This document shows, in pieces, positions 8,730 to 18,984 of a stretch of 64,000 nucleotides of DNA (positions within the stretch are counted from its first letter, which is position 1; each line of letters opens with the position of its first letter). Under the pieces are notes generated by a model. It saw only the letters and a program-made list of their open reading frames with translations, was not told the DNA's origin and searched no databases. The position numbers were made by a program, and so were the translations under genes. This DNA is from Roseiarcus sp963781895 (GTDB lineage Bacteria > Pseudomonadota > Alphaproteobacteria > Rhizobiales > Beijerinckiaceae), in assembly GCA_963781895.1 (NCBI GenBank), contig CAWAIM010000031.1:124001-188000 (forward strand), given 5' to 3'.

Positions 8730-9029
8730 ATGCAGATCGAAATTCTGATCGACGCGAAAACCATTCTGGACGAAGGGCCGCTGTGGGAAGTGGAGGAGCC
8801 GCGGCTCTATTTCATCGACAGTTTCGGTTGCAACGCATTCCACTGTACCGTCGACGGCCGGGAGGTGCGCGCCTGGGACGTGCCGGCCAAAATCGGCTCG
8901 ATGGCCTTGCGCAAGAAGCGCGGCGCGGTGCTGTCGCTCGCCAGCAGCTTTCACTTTCTCGACCTCAAGACAGGCGAAGCGGAGCTCATCGTCGACCCCG
9001 CGGCGGACAAAGCGACAAACCGCGGTTGA
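8730..9029 (+). pseudogene. SMP-30/gluconolactonase-family protein, truncated
   Basis: Only the N-terminal third of a six-bladed propeller lactonase remains: ILDEGPLWEVEEPRLYFID carries the typical EGPxW metal-site Glu, followed by VRAWDVPAKIGSMALRKK and a GAVLSLASSFHFLD strand. Full-length family members have about 290-300 residues; this frame stops after 99. The start at 8730 follows GGGAGG. Downstream, 9050-9181 encodes a block (FVTEPFGNETLVLVPFGGRD) that resembles the C-terminal beta domain of MalK/UgpC-type ATPases rather than SMP-30, suggesting a deletion fused two gene ends. The lactonase step of this operon is therefore probably lost. Confidence 0.7.
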
Positions 9030-9182
9030 CAAGTAAAACTCGCCAACATGAAATTGTCGTTCAGCGGGATCTGGCGGAATTCGTGACCGAACCGTTTGGC
9101 AACGAGACCTTGGTGCTTGTCCCCTTCGGCGGCCGGGACAGGATCGCGCGCATGCTCAATACGACGGCGACGGGAAACTGAG

Positions 9183-10292
9183 ATGGCGTGCATCGAACGA
9201 GTCGACCTTCGACTGGTCGACATTCCGCCGAAAGTCAAACGCACGGACGCGATCCAGAGCTTCGTGTCACAGGAAACGCCGATCGTCACCGTGACCGACA
9301 GCGACGGCGCGGCCGGGACCGGCTATAGCTACACCATCGGCACCGGCGGCTCGTCGGTGATGCGCCTGTTGGCGGATCATCTTGCGCCGAGGCTCGTCGG
9401 CAAGGACGCCGAGCGCATCGAGGCGATCTGGCGCGAGCTGGAATATGCGACGCACGCGACCACGATAGGCGCGATCTCGTCACTCGCGTTGGCGGCGATC
9501 GACACCGCACTCTGGGACCTGCGCGCGAAGCGGCGAGAATTGCCGCTGTGGATGGTCGCCGGCGGCGCCGCGGACCGGCGTCCTCTCTATACGACTGAGG
9601 GCGGCTGGCTGCATATCGAGGAGAGCGCGCTCATCGAGGACGCGCTCGCCGCCCGCGAAAAGGGGTTCACGGGCTCGAAGATCAAGATCGGACGCCCGCA
9701 TGTCTCGGAAGACTATAGGCGTCTTGCCGCAGTGCGCACCGCGCTCGGGCCCGGTTACGAGATCATGACCGACGCGAACCAGGGTTTCACGCTCGACGAG
9801 GCGATCCGGCGCGCGGGTCGTCTCGCGGAGCTCGATCTCGCCTGGATCGAGGAGCCGCTGCCGGCCGACGACCTTGACGGTCATGTTCGGCTGGCCAGCG
9901 CAACCACGACGCCGATCGCAGTCGGCGAGTCGATATACTCGGTTCGGCATTTCCGTGAATATATGGCCAGTAGGGCCTGTTCGATCGTGCAGGTCGACGT
10001 CGCGCGCATCGGCGGGATAACGCCATGGCTCAAGGTAGCGCATATCGCCGAGGCGTTCGACATGCCTGTCGCACCGCATTTCCTGATGGAGTTGCACGTC
10101 AGTCTCGCCTGCGCGGTTCCGAACGGAAAATACGTCGAGTTCATTCCGCAGATCGACGAACTGACGACGTCGTCGCTGCGGATCGAGAACGGCATGGCGG
10201 TCGCGCCAATGACACCGGGCATTGGCGTCGACTGGGACCTCGACGCCGTGAAGGCCAAGAGCCTTCCAGAGTTCAGCCGCACCTTTCGATAG
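9183..10292 (+). CDS. Mandelate racemase/muconate lactonizing enzyme-family protein
   Basis: Enolase-superfamily enzyme, 369 residues. The N-terminal capping domain runs to about residue 130 and is followed by the barrel. Visible catalytic positions are the KxK motif in GSKIKIGRPH (about 164-168), metal ligand Asp in ITDANQGF (about 196), metal Glu in WIEEPLPADD (about 222) and Glu in IAVGESIYS (about 248), then the His in PVAPHFLMELH (about 297). It probably abstracts the alpha proton of a sugar acid (dehydratase or racemase). ATG 9183 is chosen since homologues start close to this residue. The next gene is nine bases away. Confidence 0.88.
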   Translation: MACIERVDLRLVDIPPKVKRTDAIQSFVSQETPIVTVTDSDGAAGTGYSYTIGTGGSSVMRLLADHLAPRLVGKDAERIEAIWRELEYATHATTIGAISSLALAAIDTALWDLRAKRRELPLWMVAGGAADRRPLYTTEGGWLHIEESALIEDALAAREKGFTGSKIKIGRPHVSEDYRRLAAVRTALGPGYEIMTDANQGFTLDEAIRRAGRLAELDLAWIEEPLPADDLDGHVRLASATTTPIAVGESIYSVRHFREYMASRACSIVQVDVARIGGITPWLKVAHIAEAFDMPVAPHFLMELHVSLACAVPNGKYVEFIPQIDELTTSSLRIENGMAVAPMTPGIGVDWDLDAVKAKSLPEFSRTFR

Positions 10293-10301
10293 GGGGAACG
10301 C

Positions 10302-10631
10302 ATGAAGCGCATGGGCATGGTGATCGGCGTCAAGTCGGACCAGATCGCCGAGTACAAGCGGATTCATGCGGCCGTCTGGCCGGAAATCCTGGCCAAGATT
10401 TCCGACTGCAACATCCGCAACTACACCATCTTCGTACGCGAGCCGGAGTGCCTGTTGTTCGCCTACTGGGAGTATCATGGCCAGGATTGGGCCGCTGACG
10501 CCGCCGAGATGAAAGCCGATCCGCGGATGCGGGACTGGTGGGCGATCACTGACCCGATGCAGGCGCCGCTCGCCAGCCGCAAGGCGGACGAATGGTGGGT
10601 GATGGCCGAAGAAGTGTTTCATCACGACTGA
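10302..10631 (+). CDS. rhaM: L-rhamnose mutarotase-family protein
   Basis: 109-residue dimeric ferredoxin-fold protein of the RhaM/RhaU family (COG3254), which interconverts anomers of 6-deoxyhexoses. Diagnostic segments are EYKRIHAAVWPEIL, with the catalytic His near residue 22, NYTIFVREPECLLFAYWEY, and the C-terminal EWWVMAEEVFHHD. A GGGG-rich ribosome site precedes ATG 10302. Its presence argues that the operon handles a deoxy sugar or its acid (rhamnose- or fucose-like), although no kinase or aldolase is in the window. Confidence 0.85.
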   Translation: MKRMGMVIGVKSDQIAEYKRIHAAVWPEILAKISDCNIRNYTIFVREPECLLFAYWEYHGQDWAADAAEMKADPRMRDWWAITDPMQAPLASRKADEWWVMAEEVFHHD

Positions 10632-11240
10632 AACCAATCTCGATAATCAAAATGGAATGCCGATGTTCGAAAGCGCGAACGCGAGTCCGCTCCGATCCGC
10701 GAAATCTGCTGAGCGCAACGAGTCCCGCCTGCCAAGAACGAGCGTTGCAGGGCCGAGCCAATCGCGCGCGCTGCATTGTTCAGGAGGGTAGGGGCCGTAT
10801 TCATCGACCGGACAGGGCATTGAGGGTTGGCCTGGCCGCACTCGCGGGCCGGGGCAATCAACTCGATACTGGGTCCGGCCAACCGGAGACCCCTCTCGCG
10901 GATCGAATGCCCGCAATGACGTTGGGCGGTCCAAGCGAGAGGGCGCCTCGGCGGACCCCGCGGGAGCGCCGCGCGAACGGGGGAAGGCGCGCATCGGACG
11001 ACGGCAAGCGCGGTCTTTGTGAGCGCGGCCCAATCGACGTCGAGGCCATGAGGAAGCCGCTGTCCTGAGACCGAGCCCGGAATCCAACGGAAGGACTTCT
11101 AGAGCCGAAGAAGCGACCAAGAGCTCATTTCGCGTCAAGGGCGCGAAGAACCTCAATAATCATTGAGAGCGTAGGGTGGCGGTTCGCGTTCCTATTGTAC
11201 GCTCAACCGTCGCCGCTGGCCTGACGAAAGAGTCTTGGCA
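10632..11240. other. Non-coding stretch between convergent operons
   Basis: About 600 bases without a supported gene. Open frames here are Arg/Pro/Ser-rich on both strands and resemble no family I know. No clear hairpin plus T-run was seen. The genes on either side converge, so transcription terminators are expected but I cannot place them. Confidence 0.5.
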
Positions 11241-12755
11241 TTAGGCCGCGACGCGGTGAATATAGCCCATGATCGCCTGACTCATTGCGGCATAGTCGCG
11301 CGTGTTCACGATCTCGCCGGCGAGTCGATAATCGTTCATCACCACGATGCGGTCAGCGAGCGCAATCATCTCCGGCATGTCGGAGGTGATAAGCAGGATT
11401 GCGGCGCCGTCATCGGAGAGACCGCGCAGGAGGTCGTGCAGATAGGCCTTGGTCTTGATGTCGATGCCGACTGACGGCTCATCGACGATGAGGACGCCGA
11501 CTTCGGCCGCCAGCCATTTGGCGACGCTGACCTTTTGCTGGTTGCCGCCGGAGAGGTGTCCGACGAGCTGGTCGAGGCTCGGGGCGCGCACCTCGAGGCG
11601 GCGCAAGTACGGCCCGATCTTGCCGCGAATAGCGGCGTCCGTGAGGAGGCGTCCGCGCCGTACAAGCCGCCGCCAGACGGTGATGCCGGCGTTCTCCAGC
11701 ACCGAATGCATGAGGATGAGCCCCTCCTGCTTGCGGTCCTCGCTGACGTAGCCGACGCCATAGCGATGGACGGCGTCGGCAACCGAGCGGATGGAGGTCG
11801 GATTGCCGTCGACGAGCACGCGGCCCGAGGTGATCGGATGAAGGCCCATCACGCATTTGGCGAGTTCGGTGCGTCCGGCCCCGACGAGGCCATATAGGCC
11901 GACGATCTCGCCACGGCGCACGGTTAGGTTGACGTCGCGATGGCCGAGGCTGGTCGAGACATTCTCGAGAGAGAGCGCTGTCGGGGCGCCTTCGAAGCGC
12001 CGCGCGGGCCAATCTGCGATCCGCTCGCTCCGACCGATCATCAGCCGTACGACGTCCTGCCTTTCAAGCCCGGCGAGAGGGCGGCTGTCGCATGCGTTGC
12101 GGCCGTCGCGCAGGATGGTTACCTGATCGCAGAGCTCCTGCACTTCTTCAAGCTTGTGGCTGACGAACAGCATTCCGACGCCATCGTCGCGCAGGCGGCG
12201 CAGCACCTTGAACAATGTCACGGTCTCGTAAGGTGTGAGCGAGGCCGTTGGCTCATCGAGGAGGAGGATGCGCGATTTCAGCGCCAGCGCCTTGGCGATC
12301 TCGACGAGCTGCATCTTCGCGACGCTGAGCTCCCCGACCGGCGTCGCCGGATCGACGTCGAGGCCGAGCATGTCCAGCCACTGACGCGCCTCGACGTGGA
12401 TGCGGCGATAGTCGATACGCCCGAGCGGGCGCTTGGCGAGTTGCTCGAGGAAGATGTTCTCGCCAATCGAGAAGCGCGGGATGAGGTTGCGCTCCTGATG
12501 CACGACGCCGATTCCGCGCGCGATCGCGTCGCGCGGGCCCGCGAACGTCACTGGCGCGCCGTCAAGCAGGAGTTCGCCCGCGTCCGGCCGATGGACGCCG
12601 GTAACCAGCTTGATCAGCGTCGACTTGCCTGCGCCGTTCTCGCCAAGCAGCGCATGGATCGAGCCGGCCTGCATGCTGAGCCGGACGCCCTGCAGCGCCT
12701 TCACGCCGGGAAAGCCCTTGCTGACGCCACGCGCCTCGAACAACAGTCGCGCCAT
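11241..12755 (-). CDS. Sugar ABC transporter, double ATPase subunit (RbsA/XylG type)
   Basis: Two fused ABC ATPase domains, about 504 residues, the normal size. Domain 1 has Walker A GENGAGKSTLIK (about 38-49), signature LSVAKMQLVEIA and Walker B ILLLDEPTASL. Domain 2 has the degenerate Walker A GLVGAGRTEL, typical for RbsA, the signature LSGGNQQKVSVAKW and Walker B VLIVDEPSVGID. The ATG at 12755 follows AAGAGGG; a GTG at 12761 overlaps the upstream stop and would also fit. Third gene of a binding protein-permease-permease-ATPase operon on the minus strand. Energises uptake of an unknown sugar or polyol. Confidence 0.9.
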   Translation of the reverse strand: MARLLFEARGVSKGFPGVKALQGVRLSMQAGSIHALLGENGAGKSTLIKLVTGVHRPDAGELLLDGAPVTFAGPRDAIARGIGVVHQERNLIPRFSIGENIFLEQLAKRPLGRIDYRRIHVEARQWLDMLGLDVDPATPVGELSVAKMQLVEIAKALALKSRILLLDEPTASLTPYETVTLFKVLRRLRDDGVGMLFVSHKLEEVQELCDQVTILRDGRNACDSRPLAGLERQDVVRLMIGRSERIADWPARRFEGAPTALSLENVSTSLGHRDVNLTVRRGEIVGLYGLVGAGRTELAKCVMGLHPITSGRVLVDGNPTSIRSVADAVHRYGVGYVSEDRKQEGLILMHSVLENAGITVWRRLVRRGRLLTDAAIRGKIGPYLRRLEVRAPSLDQLVGHLSGGNQQKVSVAKWLAAEVGVLIVDEPSVGIDIKTKAYLHDLLRGLSDDGAAILLITSDMPEMIALADRIVVMNDYRLAGEIVNTRDYAAMSQAIMGYIHRVAA

Positions 12756-12757
12756 GG

Positions 12758-13729
12758 TCACGCCCTCTTCATGGTGGCGGCGAGGCGCACTTCGCGCAGA
12801 CGGTTAATCCCAACCGCCCAGAGAATGAGCACGCCGAGCACGACCTGCACCAGAAACGGGTCGATGTTGAAGGAGACGAGCGCCTGCGTGATGATGGCGA
12901 CGATGACGACGCCGAGGGTGGTCGCCGAGACGCTGACGTGGCCGCCACTCAGCGCTGCGCCGCCGATCACCGGCGCGGCGAAGGAGAGAATAAGCCAGTC
13001 CTCGCCGATGGTCGGCTGGCCGATCTGTAAGCGCGCGACGAGAAGCAGGCCGGCGAGCGCCGCGATGAGGCCCGAGAGCGCGTGCGCGACGACGACAACG
13101 AAGCCGACCCGGATGCCCGAGAGTTCAGCGGCGTTGCGGTTGCCACCGACGGCCAGGACAAAGCGGCCGATCGCTTGGTGGTTCAGCATGTACCAGAGGC
13201 CGACCGCGACGAGGGCGGTCGGGATGATCAACCAGGGCAGCGGGCCGAGGAATGTCGTGGCGCCCGCTGCCTTGACGATCGCGGGCACGTTGTAGAACGG
13301 CTGCGCCTTGGTGATGCCGAGATTGATCCCCTTGAACACCGACAAGCTGGCAAGTGTGATGACGAAGGCGGAAATGCCCGTTGCGGCGATGAAGACGCCG
13401 TTGATCACGCCCGCGGCGAGGCCGATCAGGAGTGCGAGTAGGGCGGCGAGCGGCGCGGGCAATCCCCAGACTTCCATCATGCCGGCGAAGGAGATAGCGG
13501 CCAGGCCGCCAATGGCGCCGACCGAGAGATTCATTTGGCCGATGGCGATGATGATCATCTGTGAATAGGCGACGAGCGCATTGATCGCCACTGCAAGCAG
13601 AAGCACCTGAATGTTGAGCGGTGAAAAGAACGCCGGCCGCAACGCCCCAAAGAGGGTGACCGCGAGGACAGTGACCAGAGCGGGACCGAACCAGTCCGCG
13701 CGGCCGAGGCGGGACAGCGCCCCGATCAC
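12758..13729 (-). CDS. Sugar ABC transporter permease (RbsC type)
   Basis: 323-residue permease, with about 8-10 hydrophobic segments. Family marks are AIGQMNLSVGAIGGLAAISF (the GGiDLSVG loop with Gly-Gln-Met-Asn variation), FVITLASLSVFKGI and the coupling loop AVGGNRNAAELSGIRVG. The start is GTG at 13729 because it overlaps the upstream TGA as GTGA; the frame stays open upstream but that region is the out-of-frame upstream permease. The DLS of the canonical motif is NLS here, as in some tandem permeases. Probably heterodimerises with the preceding permease. Confidence 0.88.
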   Translation of the reverse strand: MIGALSRLGRADWFGPALVTVLAVTLFGALRPAFFSPLNIQVLLLAVAINALVAYSQMIIIAIGQMNLSVGAIGGLAAISFAGMMEVWGLPAPLAALLALLIGLAAGVINGVFIAATGISAFVITLASLSVFKGINLGITKAQPFYNVPAIVKAAGATTFLGPLPWLIIPTALVAVGLWYMLNHQAIGRFVLAVGGNRNAAELSGIRVGFVVVVAHALSGLIAALAGLLLVARLQIGQPTIGEDWLILSFAAPVIGGAALSGGHVSVSATTLGVVIVAIITQALVSFNIDPFLVQVVLGVLILWAVGINRLREVRLAATMKRA

Positions 13730-14811
13730 GCCATTCTCCGGCTGGTCAGGAAAACCCGCCGCGCCTGATCCATCAGGACGGCGGCAAGCAGGAGGAGCCC
13801 GAGGATCGCCTGAACCCAGAACTCGCCGACCTGCAGGAGGAGCAATCCGTTCGTGAGGATCGTGACGAGCAGCGCGCCGAGGAAGGCGCCGAGCGGCGAG
13901 GCCCGCCCTCCGGTCAGGAGCGTGCCGCCCAGCACAGGGCCTAGGAAGGCGGGCAGCAACCAGTCCTGCCCGAGCTGCCCCGCCATCGAGGGGATCGCCG
14001 CCCCGTTGCGCGCGACCAGCATCAGCGCCGCAATCGCGGCGAGCGCCCCGGTCAGCGCGTGGCAGATCACGATGATCCGCCCGACGCGCACGCCCGAGAG
14101 TTCGGCCGCCTGCGGACCCGCGCCGGCCGCCAGCATTTCCCGCCCGAGCGCGGTCAGGCGATAGAGTGCGGCTAGGCCGATCGTCACCAGGATGGCGATG
14201 ATGAGGAGGGGCGACAGGAAGCCCCACAGCCGCATCGAGCCGAAAGTGGAGATGGCTTGCGGGATGCCGCGGTAGGATTCGGCGTGGGTCAGGAAGATCA
14301 TCACGCCGAAGAAGATGCTCATGCTGGCGAGCGTGATGATGAAGGAGTGGAGGCCGGTGCGCACCACCGCCCAGCCGTTGACGAGCCCGAGCGCCGCGCC
14401 CATCGCGACCCCGCCCAGAAGCGCCAGCGGCCAGGGCAGGCCGACGACCTGGATAAGCCAGCCGCAGACCATGGCCGCCGAGACCCCGACGGCTCCGATC
14501 GAGAGATCGAGGCCGCCCGTGACGATCACGACCATCATCGCTTCGCCGACGACGATGTTGACCGCGGCCGCGCGGCCCATCGCAAAGAGGTTAAAGGGCG
14601 AGGCGAAGCCGGGCGTCGCGAGGCGGAAGGCGAGCGCGAAGATTGCGATGAGGACGACAAGACCGAATTCATTCGTCAGGAAAACACGCGTCCACGGAGC
14701 GGCGGGCGCATAGGGCGCGAAGTCCTCGGCGTCGTCAACCGGATCGGGCGCGGCGGCAGTCTTGGCGTCAAGCATCGGGCCTTGTGAGCGGCGGGCCGCT
14801 ATTGCGTCCAT
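13726..14811 (-). CDS. Sugar ABC transporter permease (RbsC type)
   Basis: 361-residue membrane subunit. A hydrophilic N-terminal extension of about 45 residues precedes the first membrane segment. The conserved periplasmic/membrane loop VIVTGGLDLSIGAVGVSAAM is intact, and SFIITLASMSIFFGVMIFLT plus AGAGPQAAELSGVRVGR (coupling loop) confirm the family. It ends in ATGGCGTGA, overlapping the start of the second permease. Together with the next two genes it forms a complete importer; the binding protein gene is 57 bases upstream. Confidence 0.9.
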   Translation of the reverse strand: MDAIAARRSQGPMLDAKTAAAPDPVDDAEDFAPYAPAAPWTRVFLTNEFGLVVLIAIFALAFRLATPGFASPFNLFAMGRAAAVNIVVGEAMMVVIVTGGLDLSIGAVGVSAAMVCGWLIQVVGLPWPLALLGGVAMGAALGLVNGWAVVRTGLHSFIITLASMSIFFGVMIFLTHAESYRGIPQAISTFGSMRLWGFLSPLLIIAILVTIGLAALYRLTALGREMLAAGAGPQAAELSGVRVGRIIVICHALTGALAAIAALMLVARNGAAIPSMAGQLGQDWLLPAFLGPVLGGTLLTGGRASPLGAFLGALLVTILTNGLLLLQVGEFWVQAILGLLLLAAVLMDQARRVFLTSRRMA

Positions 14812-14868
14812 TGGGAAAGAGCCGGGCGAGCGCAGCCTCGAGCAAGGCCGCGCCGCGCCGAACCTGCC

Positions 14869-15895
<1,027 letters not shown>

Positions 15896-15973
15896 CTGTT
15901 TTTCCTCCCTCGAATTCGCCTTGAGGCTCGCTTGCGGCGTGCAGCCGATGCGACTTGCAAGGTCTCAGGTCAA

Positions 15974-15993
15974 AGTAGTATACAAGTATGCAA
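15974..15993. promoter_or_regulatory. Candidate GntR operator between divergent genes
   Basis: The 171-base gap between the importer operon and the GntR gene contains AGTAGTATACAAGTATGCAAC, with an imperfect dyad around GTATACAAGTATGC. Short GTATAC-type palindromes are typical operators of FCD-class GntR regulators. It sits about 80 bases before both starts. Inference from position and symmetry only. Confidence 0.35.
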
Positions 15994-16066
15994 CGCGCAA
16001 ATGAAATCTGTTGCGACAGTACGTTGCGCGCGGGGGGAGGAGAGGGACCATCGAGCGGCGCGCGCC

Positions 16067-16792
16067 ATGTCACTCGCGGTGAAAGGGCCTCAGGCGGCCA
16101 CGGCGGGCCTTGCCTCGCTGACGCTGCGCATCGACCGGCGCAGGCCGGTGGCCGAACAGGTCTACGAAGCGCTGCGCGCGGCGATCGTCGCCGTGCAACT
16201 GGAACCTGGAGAGGCGATCAGCGAGAACGCGCTCGTGCGCCAGTTCGGCGTATCGCGCACGCCAATCCGCGCCGCCATCCAGCGGCTGTCCGAAGAGGGG
16301 CTCATCGATGTCTTCCCCCAGAAGGGCAGCTTTGTGGCGCCGGTGCGCTTGTCGGGCATCCGCGATAGCCATTTCGTCCGTCGCGCGCTCGAAGTCGTGC
16401 TGCTCAGGGAGGTCGCCGAGGTCTGGAGCGAGGAGAAGAGCCGGCAGGCGCGCTCCGTCGTCGCGCGTCAGGCGGCGATGATCGATGCCGGCGACGACGA
16501 CGGCTTTCACGCCGCCGACGAGCGCTTTCATGCGCTCTTGGCCGAATTCGTCGACCGCCAAGGGGTGTGGGCGACGATCTTCGCCGCCAAGTCGAGGCTC
16601 ACCCGATTGATCCGCCTCTCCGGCTCGCCGACCCGCCTGCCGCGCGTCGTCGCCGAGCATCTCGCCATCCTCGACGCGCTTGACGCCGGCGACGCGCCCG
16701 CCGCCGAAGCTGCGCTCGTTGACCATCTCGACAAGATTTTCACCATGATCGACGACCTGCCGCAGGAAGCCCGTCGCCAGGTGACCGACTGA
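16067..16792 (+). CDS. GntR-family transcriptional regulator (FCD/FadR type)
   Basis: 241 residues. N-terminal winged helix-turn-helix: QVYEALRAAIVAVQLEPGEA, then ENALVRQFGVSRTPIRAAIQ with RLSEEGLI. C-terminal all-helical FCD effector domain from about residue 95, with metal-site candidates in FHAADERFHALLAEF and a later VVAEHLAILDALDAGD helix. ATG 16067 is the only sensible start, about 20 bases after a purine-rich GGGGGAGGAGAGGG. Divergent from the importer and followed 21 bases later by the dehydrogenase, it most likely represses both until a sugar-acid inducer binds. Confidence 0.88.
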   Translation: MSLAVKGPQAATAGLASLTLRIDRRRPVAEQVYEALRAAIVAVQLEPGEAISENALVRQFGVSRTPIRAAIQRLSEEGLIDVFPQKGSFVAPVRLSGIRDSHFVRRALEVVLLREVAEVWSEEKSRQARSVVARQAAMIDAGDDDGFHAADERFHALLAEFVDRQGVWATIFAAKSRLTRLIRLSGSPTRLPRVVAEHLAILDALDAGDAPAAEAALVDHLDKIFTMIDDLPQEARRQVTD

Positions 16793-16813
16793 CCGCGCGG
16801 GGAGAAGGAACCG

Positions 16814-17824
16814 ATGAAAGCCATTCTCTGCGACGAGCCTGGCCGCCTGACGCTAATCGACCGCCCCGAGCCCGTCCGCAGCGAAGGCGATGTCTTGATT
16901 CGCATCCGGCGCGTCGGCATGTGCGGCACCGACTACCACATCTATCACGGCGACCAGCCGTATCTCACTTATCCCCGTGTCATCGGCCACGAGCTTTCCG
17001 GCGAGGTCGTCGAGGCGCCGAAGGAGAGCGCTTTCACAGCAGGCGACCGTGTCGCCATCGAGCCTTACCTCTATTGCGGGCGATGCCGCGCCTGCGCGCG
17101 CGGCCTCACCAACTGCTGCCAGTTCCTGAGCGTGCTCGGCGTCCATCAGGACGGAGGCCTCTGCGAATTCGTGGGCGTTCCCGAGCGCAACGTCATCGCG
17201 GCCGGCGACCTCACGTTCGATCAGGCGGCGATGCTCGAGTTCCTGGCGATCGGCGCCCACGGCGTGCGGCGCGCTCGGGTCGGGCCGGAAAGCCGAATCC
17301 TCGTCGTCGGCGCAGGGCCGATCGGCGTCGCGGCGACGATCTTCGCCAAGGCTCGGGGCGCGGAGGTCCACGTCGCCGACCTCGATCTGCGCCGGCTTGC
17401 CTTCGTCGCCGAAGAGTTAGGCGTGCCGGCGACCCATCCGGGCGGCGTGGACCTCAATGACCGCCTCGCGGCTGCCACGGACGGCGACTTGTTCGACGCC
17501 GTCATCGACGCGACGGGCAGCCCCGCGGCGATGCAGGCGGGCTTCGCCCTCGTCGGCCACGGTGGAGCCTATCTCTTCCTGTCGATCGTACGCGGCCTCA
17601 TCGCCTTCGACGATCCCGAGTTCCACAAGCGTGAGACAACGCTGCTCGCCAGTCGCAACGCGACCCGCGAAGACTTTGAGGTCGTCATCGACGCCTTGCG
17701 CTCAGGGGCTGTGCCCGACAAAGCGCTTGCCACGCATCGTGGCGCCATTGACGAGGCGGTAGGCGCGATCCCGATTTGGGCGCGCCCCGAATCTGGCGTC
17801 ATAAAAGCGCTGATCGAGGTGTGA
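16814..17824 (+). CDS. Zinc-binding alcohol/polyol dehydrogenase (MDR family)
   Basis: 336-residue medium-chain dehydrogenase. Catalytic zinc ligands lie in VGMCGTDYHIYHG (Cys about 38) and VIGHELSGEV (His-Glu about 60-61); the structural zinc has the four cysteines in YCGRCRACARGLTNCCQF (about 91-105). The Rossmann motif is VVGAGPIGVAATIFAKARG, followed by VHVADLDLRR with an acidic residue favouring NAD. The closest known types are L-galactonate-5-/L-sorbosone- or polyol dehydrogenases (LgoD-like). GGAGAAGGA precedes the ATG. Co-transcribed with GntR; likely the first oxidation of the sugar taken up by the divergent importer. Confidence 0.88.
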   Translation: MKAILCDEPGRLTLIDRPEPVRSEGDVLIRIRRVGMCGTDYHIYHGDQPYLTYPRVIGHELSGEVVEAPKESAFTAGDRVAIEPYLYCGRCRACARGLTNCCQFLSVLGVHQDGGLCEFVGVPERNVIAAGDLTFDQAAMLEFLAIGAHGVRRARVGPESRILVVGAGPIGVAATIFAKARGAEVHVADLDLRRLAFVAEELGVPATHPGGVDLNDRLAAATDGDLFDAVIDATGSPAAMQAGFALVGHGGAYLFLSIVRGLIAFDDPEFHKRETTLLASRNATREDFEVVIDALRSGAVPDKALATHRGAIDEAVGAIPIWARPESGVIKALIEV

Positions 17825-18266
17825 GGACTCGTGGCGCCGCGTAGCGCAATCGCGCTATTTGGCCCTGATGTGCCACCGGTTTGATTGATCGTCGCCGCGA
17901 GCCACATGGATTTTCGCGGGCTTCCGCCTCAACGGCGTCAACGCATTGGCGCAATCGTCTCGGCCCGGAGATCAGGCTCGGGAATTGACGGAGTGACCGC
18001 TTCGCCAACTTCCGTCCGAACGCGAACGCCGCGCTATGACGATCGAGACCTGGATCTGGGTCGCCCGGGGGGCCGCCAAAATGTTCGGCCCCACGAGGCT
18101 TCGGTTTTGCTGATATGGATCAAATGGGCGAAACCGGCAGTTAGAAAACGAACGGCTTTTGACGCCGGTCAATTGGGGTGTGCCGATTAGGGCTTAAATG
18201 CTCGGTTGGAGCGGACGGCTATGCTTCGAACTTATGCGATCGTCAAGGGGGAAGGTAAAAGTCGAC
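17825..18266. other. Intergenic stretch, no gene recognised
   Basis: About 440 bases. A 101-codon frame at 17885-18190 has no recognisable motif, and its Arg/Ser-rich composition looks like read-through of GC-rich DNA. It presumably holds the promoter of the hydrolase downstream. Confidence 0.4.
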
Positions 18267-18923
18267 GTGATCGAAACCCGCGAAGTGATCATCTCCCCAC
18301 TTGGGCTTGGCGGGACCTTGAGCGTTCCACACGGCGCCTCCGCACTCGTGACCTTCGCGCACGGAAGCGGCTCGAGCCGCTTCAGTCCGCGCAACAGGAT
18401 CGTCGCTGAGGCCCTCAACCAAAGAGGCATGGCGACTATGCTCTTCGATCTTCTGACGAGCGACGAAGCGACCGACCGCGCGAACGTCTTCGACATTCCG
18501 CTGCTCTCCGACCGGCTGGCTGGCGCCGTCCAATGGCTCGATCGGGACCCGAAATTCCATCGTATGGCGTTCGGATTGTTCGGGGCAAGCACCGGCGCCG
18601 CTGCGGCGCTCGTCGCAGCTTCGCGGCTCGGCCGACGTATCGGCGCGGTGGTGTCCCGAGGCGGACGGCCGGATCTTGCGGAGCCCGTTCTTGATCGAGT
18701 CGACACCCCGACGCTGCTGATCGTGGGGGGCGCCGATTACGGCGTGATCGAACTCAATGAGCGAGCATTGGCCAGGCTGAGCGGACCAAAGGCGCTCGAG
18801 ATTGTTCCCGGCGCGAGCCATCTCTTTCCCGAACCGGGCGCGTTGGAAATGGTCATTGACCGAGCCGCGCGATGGCTCGAGCGCTACCTCGGGATGGATG
18901 CGAGCGCCGATGCGTCGCGATAA
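18267..18923 (+). CDS. Alpha/beta hydrolase (dienelactone hydrolase-like)
   Basis: About 218 residues from GTG 18267, which follows AGGGGGAAGG by eleven bases and matches the usual N-terminus of the family; an in-frame ATG at 18198 would add 23 residues. The oxyanion/nucleophile region AHGSGSSRFSPRN and the elbow FGASTGAAAALVAA (Ser at about 110) are clear. The acid is probably Asp in LLIVGGADYGVIELN and the His is in GASHLFPEPGALE. In many proteobacteria this domain is fused or adjacent to a phosphoribosyltransferase domain; such a gene follows here in decayed form. Substrate unknown. Confidence 0.85.
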   Translation: MIETREVIISPLGLGGTLSVPHGASALVTFAHGSGSSRFSPRNRIVAEALNQRGMATMLFDLLTSDEATDRANVFDIPLLSDRLAGAVQWLDRDPKFHRMAFGLFGASTGAAAALVAASRLGRRIGAVVSRGGRPDLAEPVLDRVDTPTLLIVGGADYGVIELNERALARLSGPKALEIVPGASHLFPEPGALEMVIDRAARWLERYLGMDASADASR

Positions 18924-18984
18924 GCGTCATTGGGCGCGCTCCCAATCGAAATAGGCTGCAGTGACGGTCAAGAACACATTCCAG

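Noticed and set aside
10632..11240. Possible transposase or small gene in the gap
   Set aside because: Frames on both strands show no conserved motif; I found nothing to support a call.
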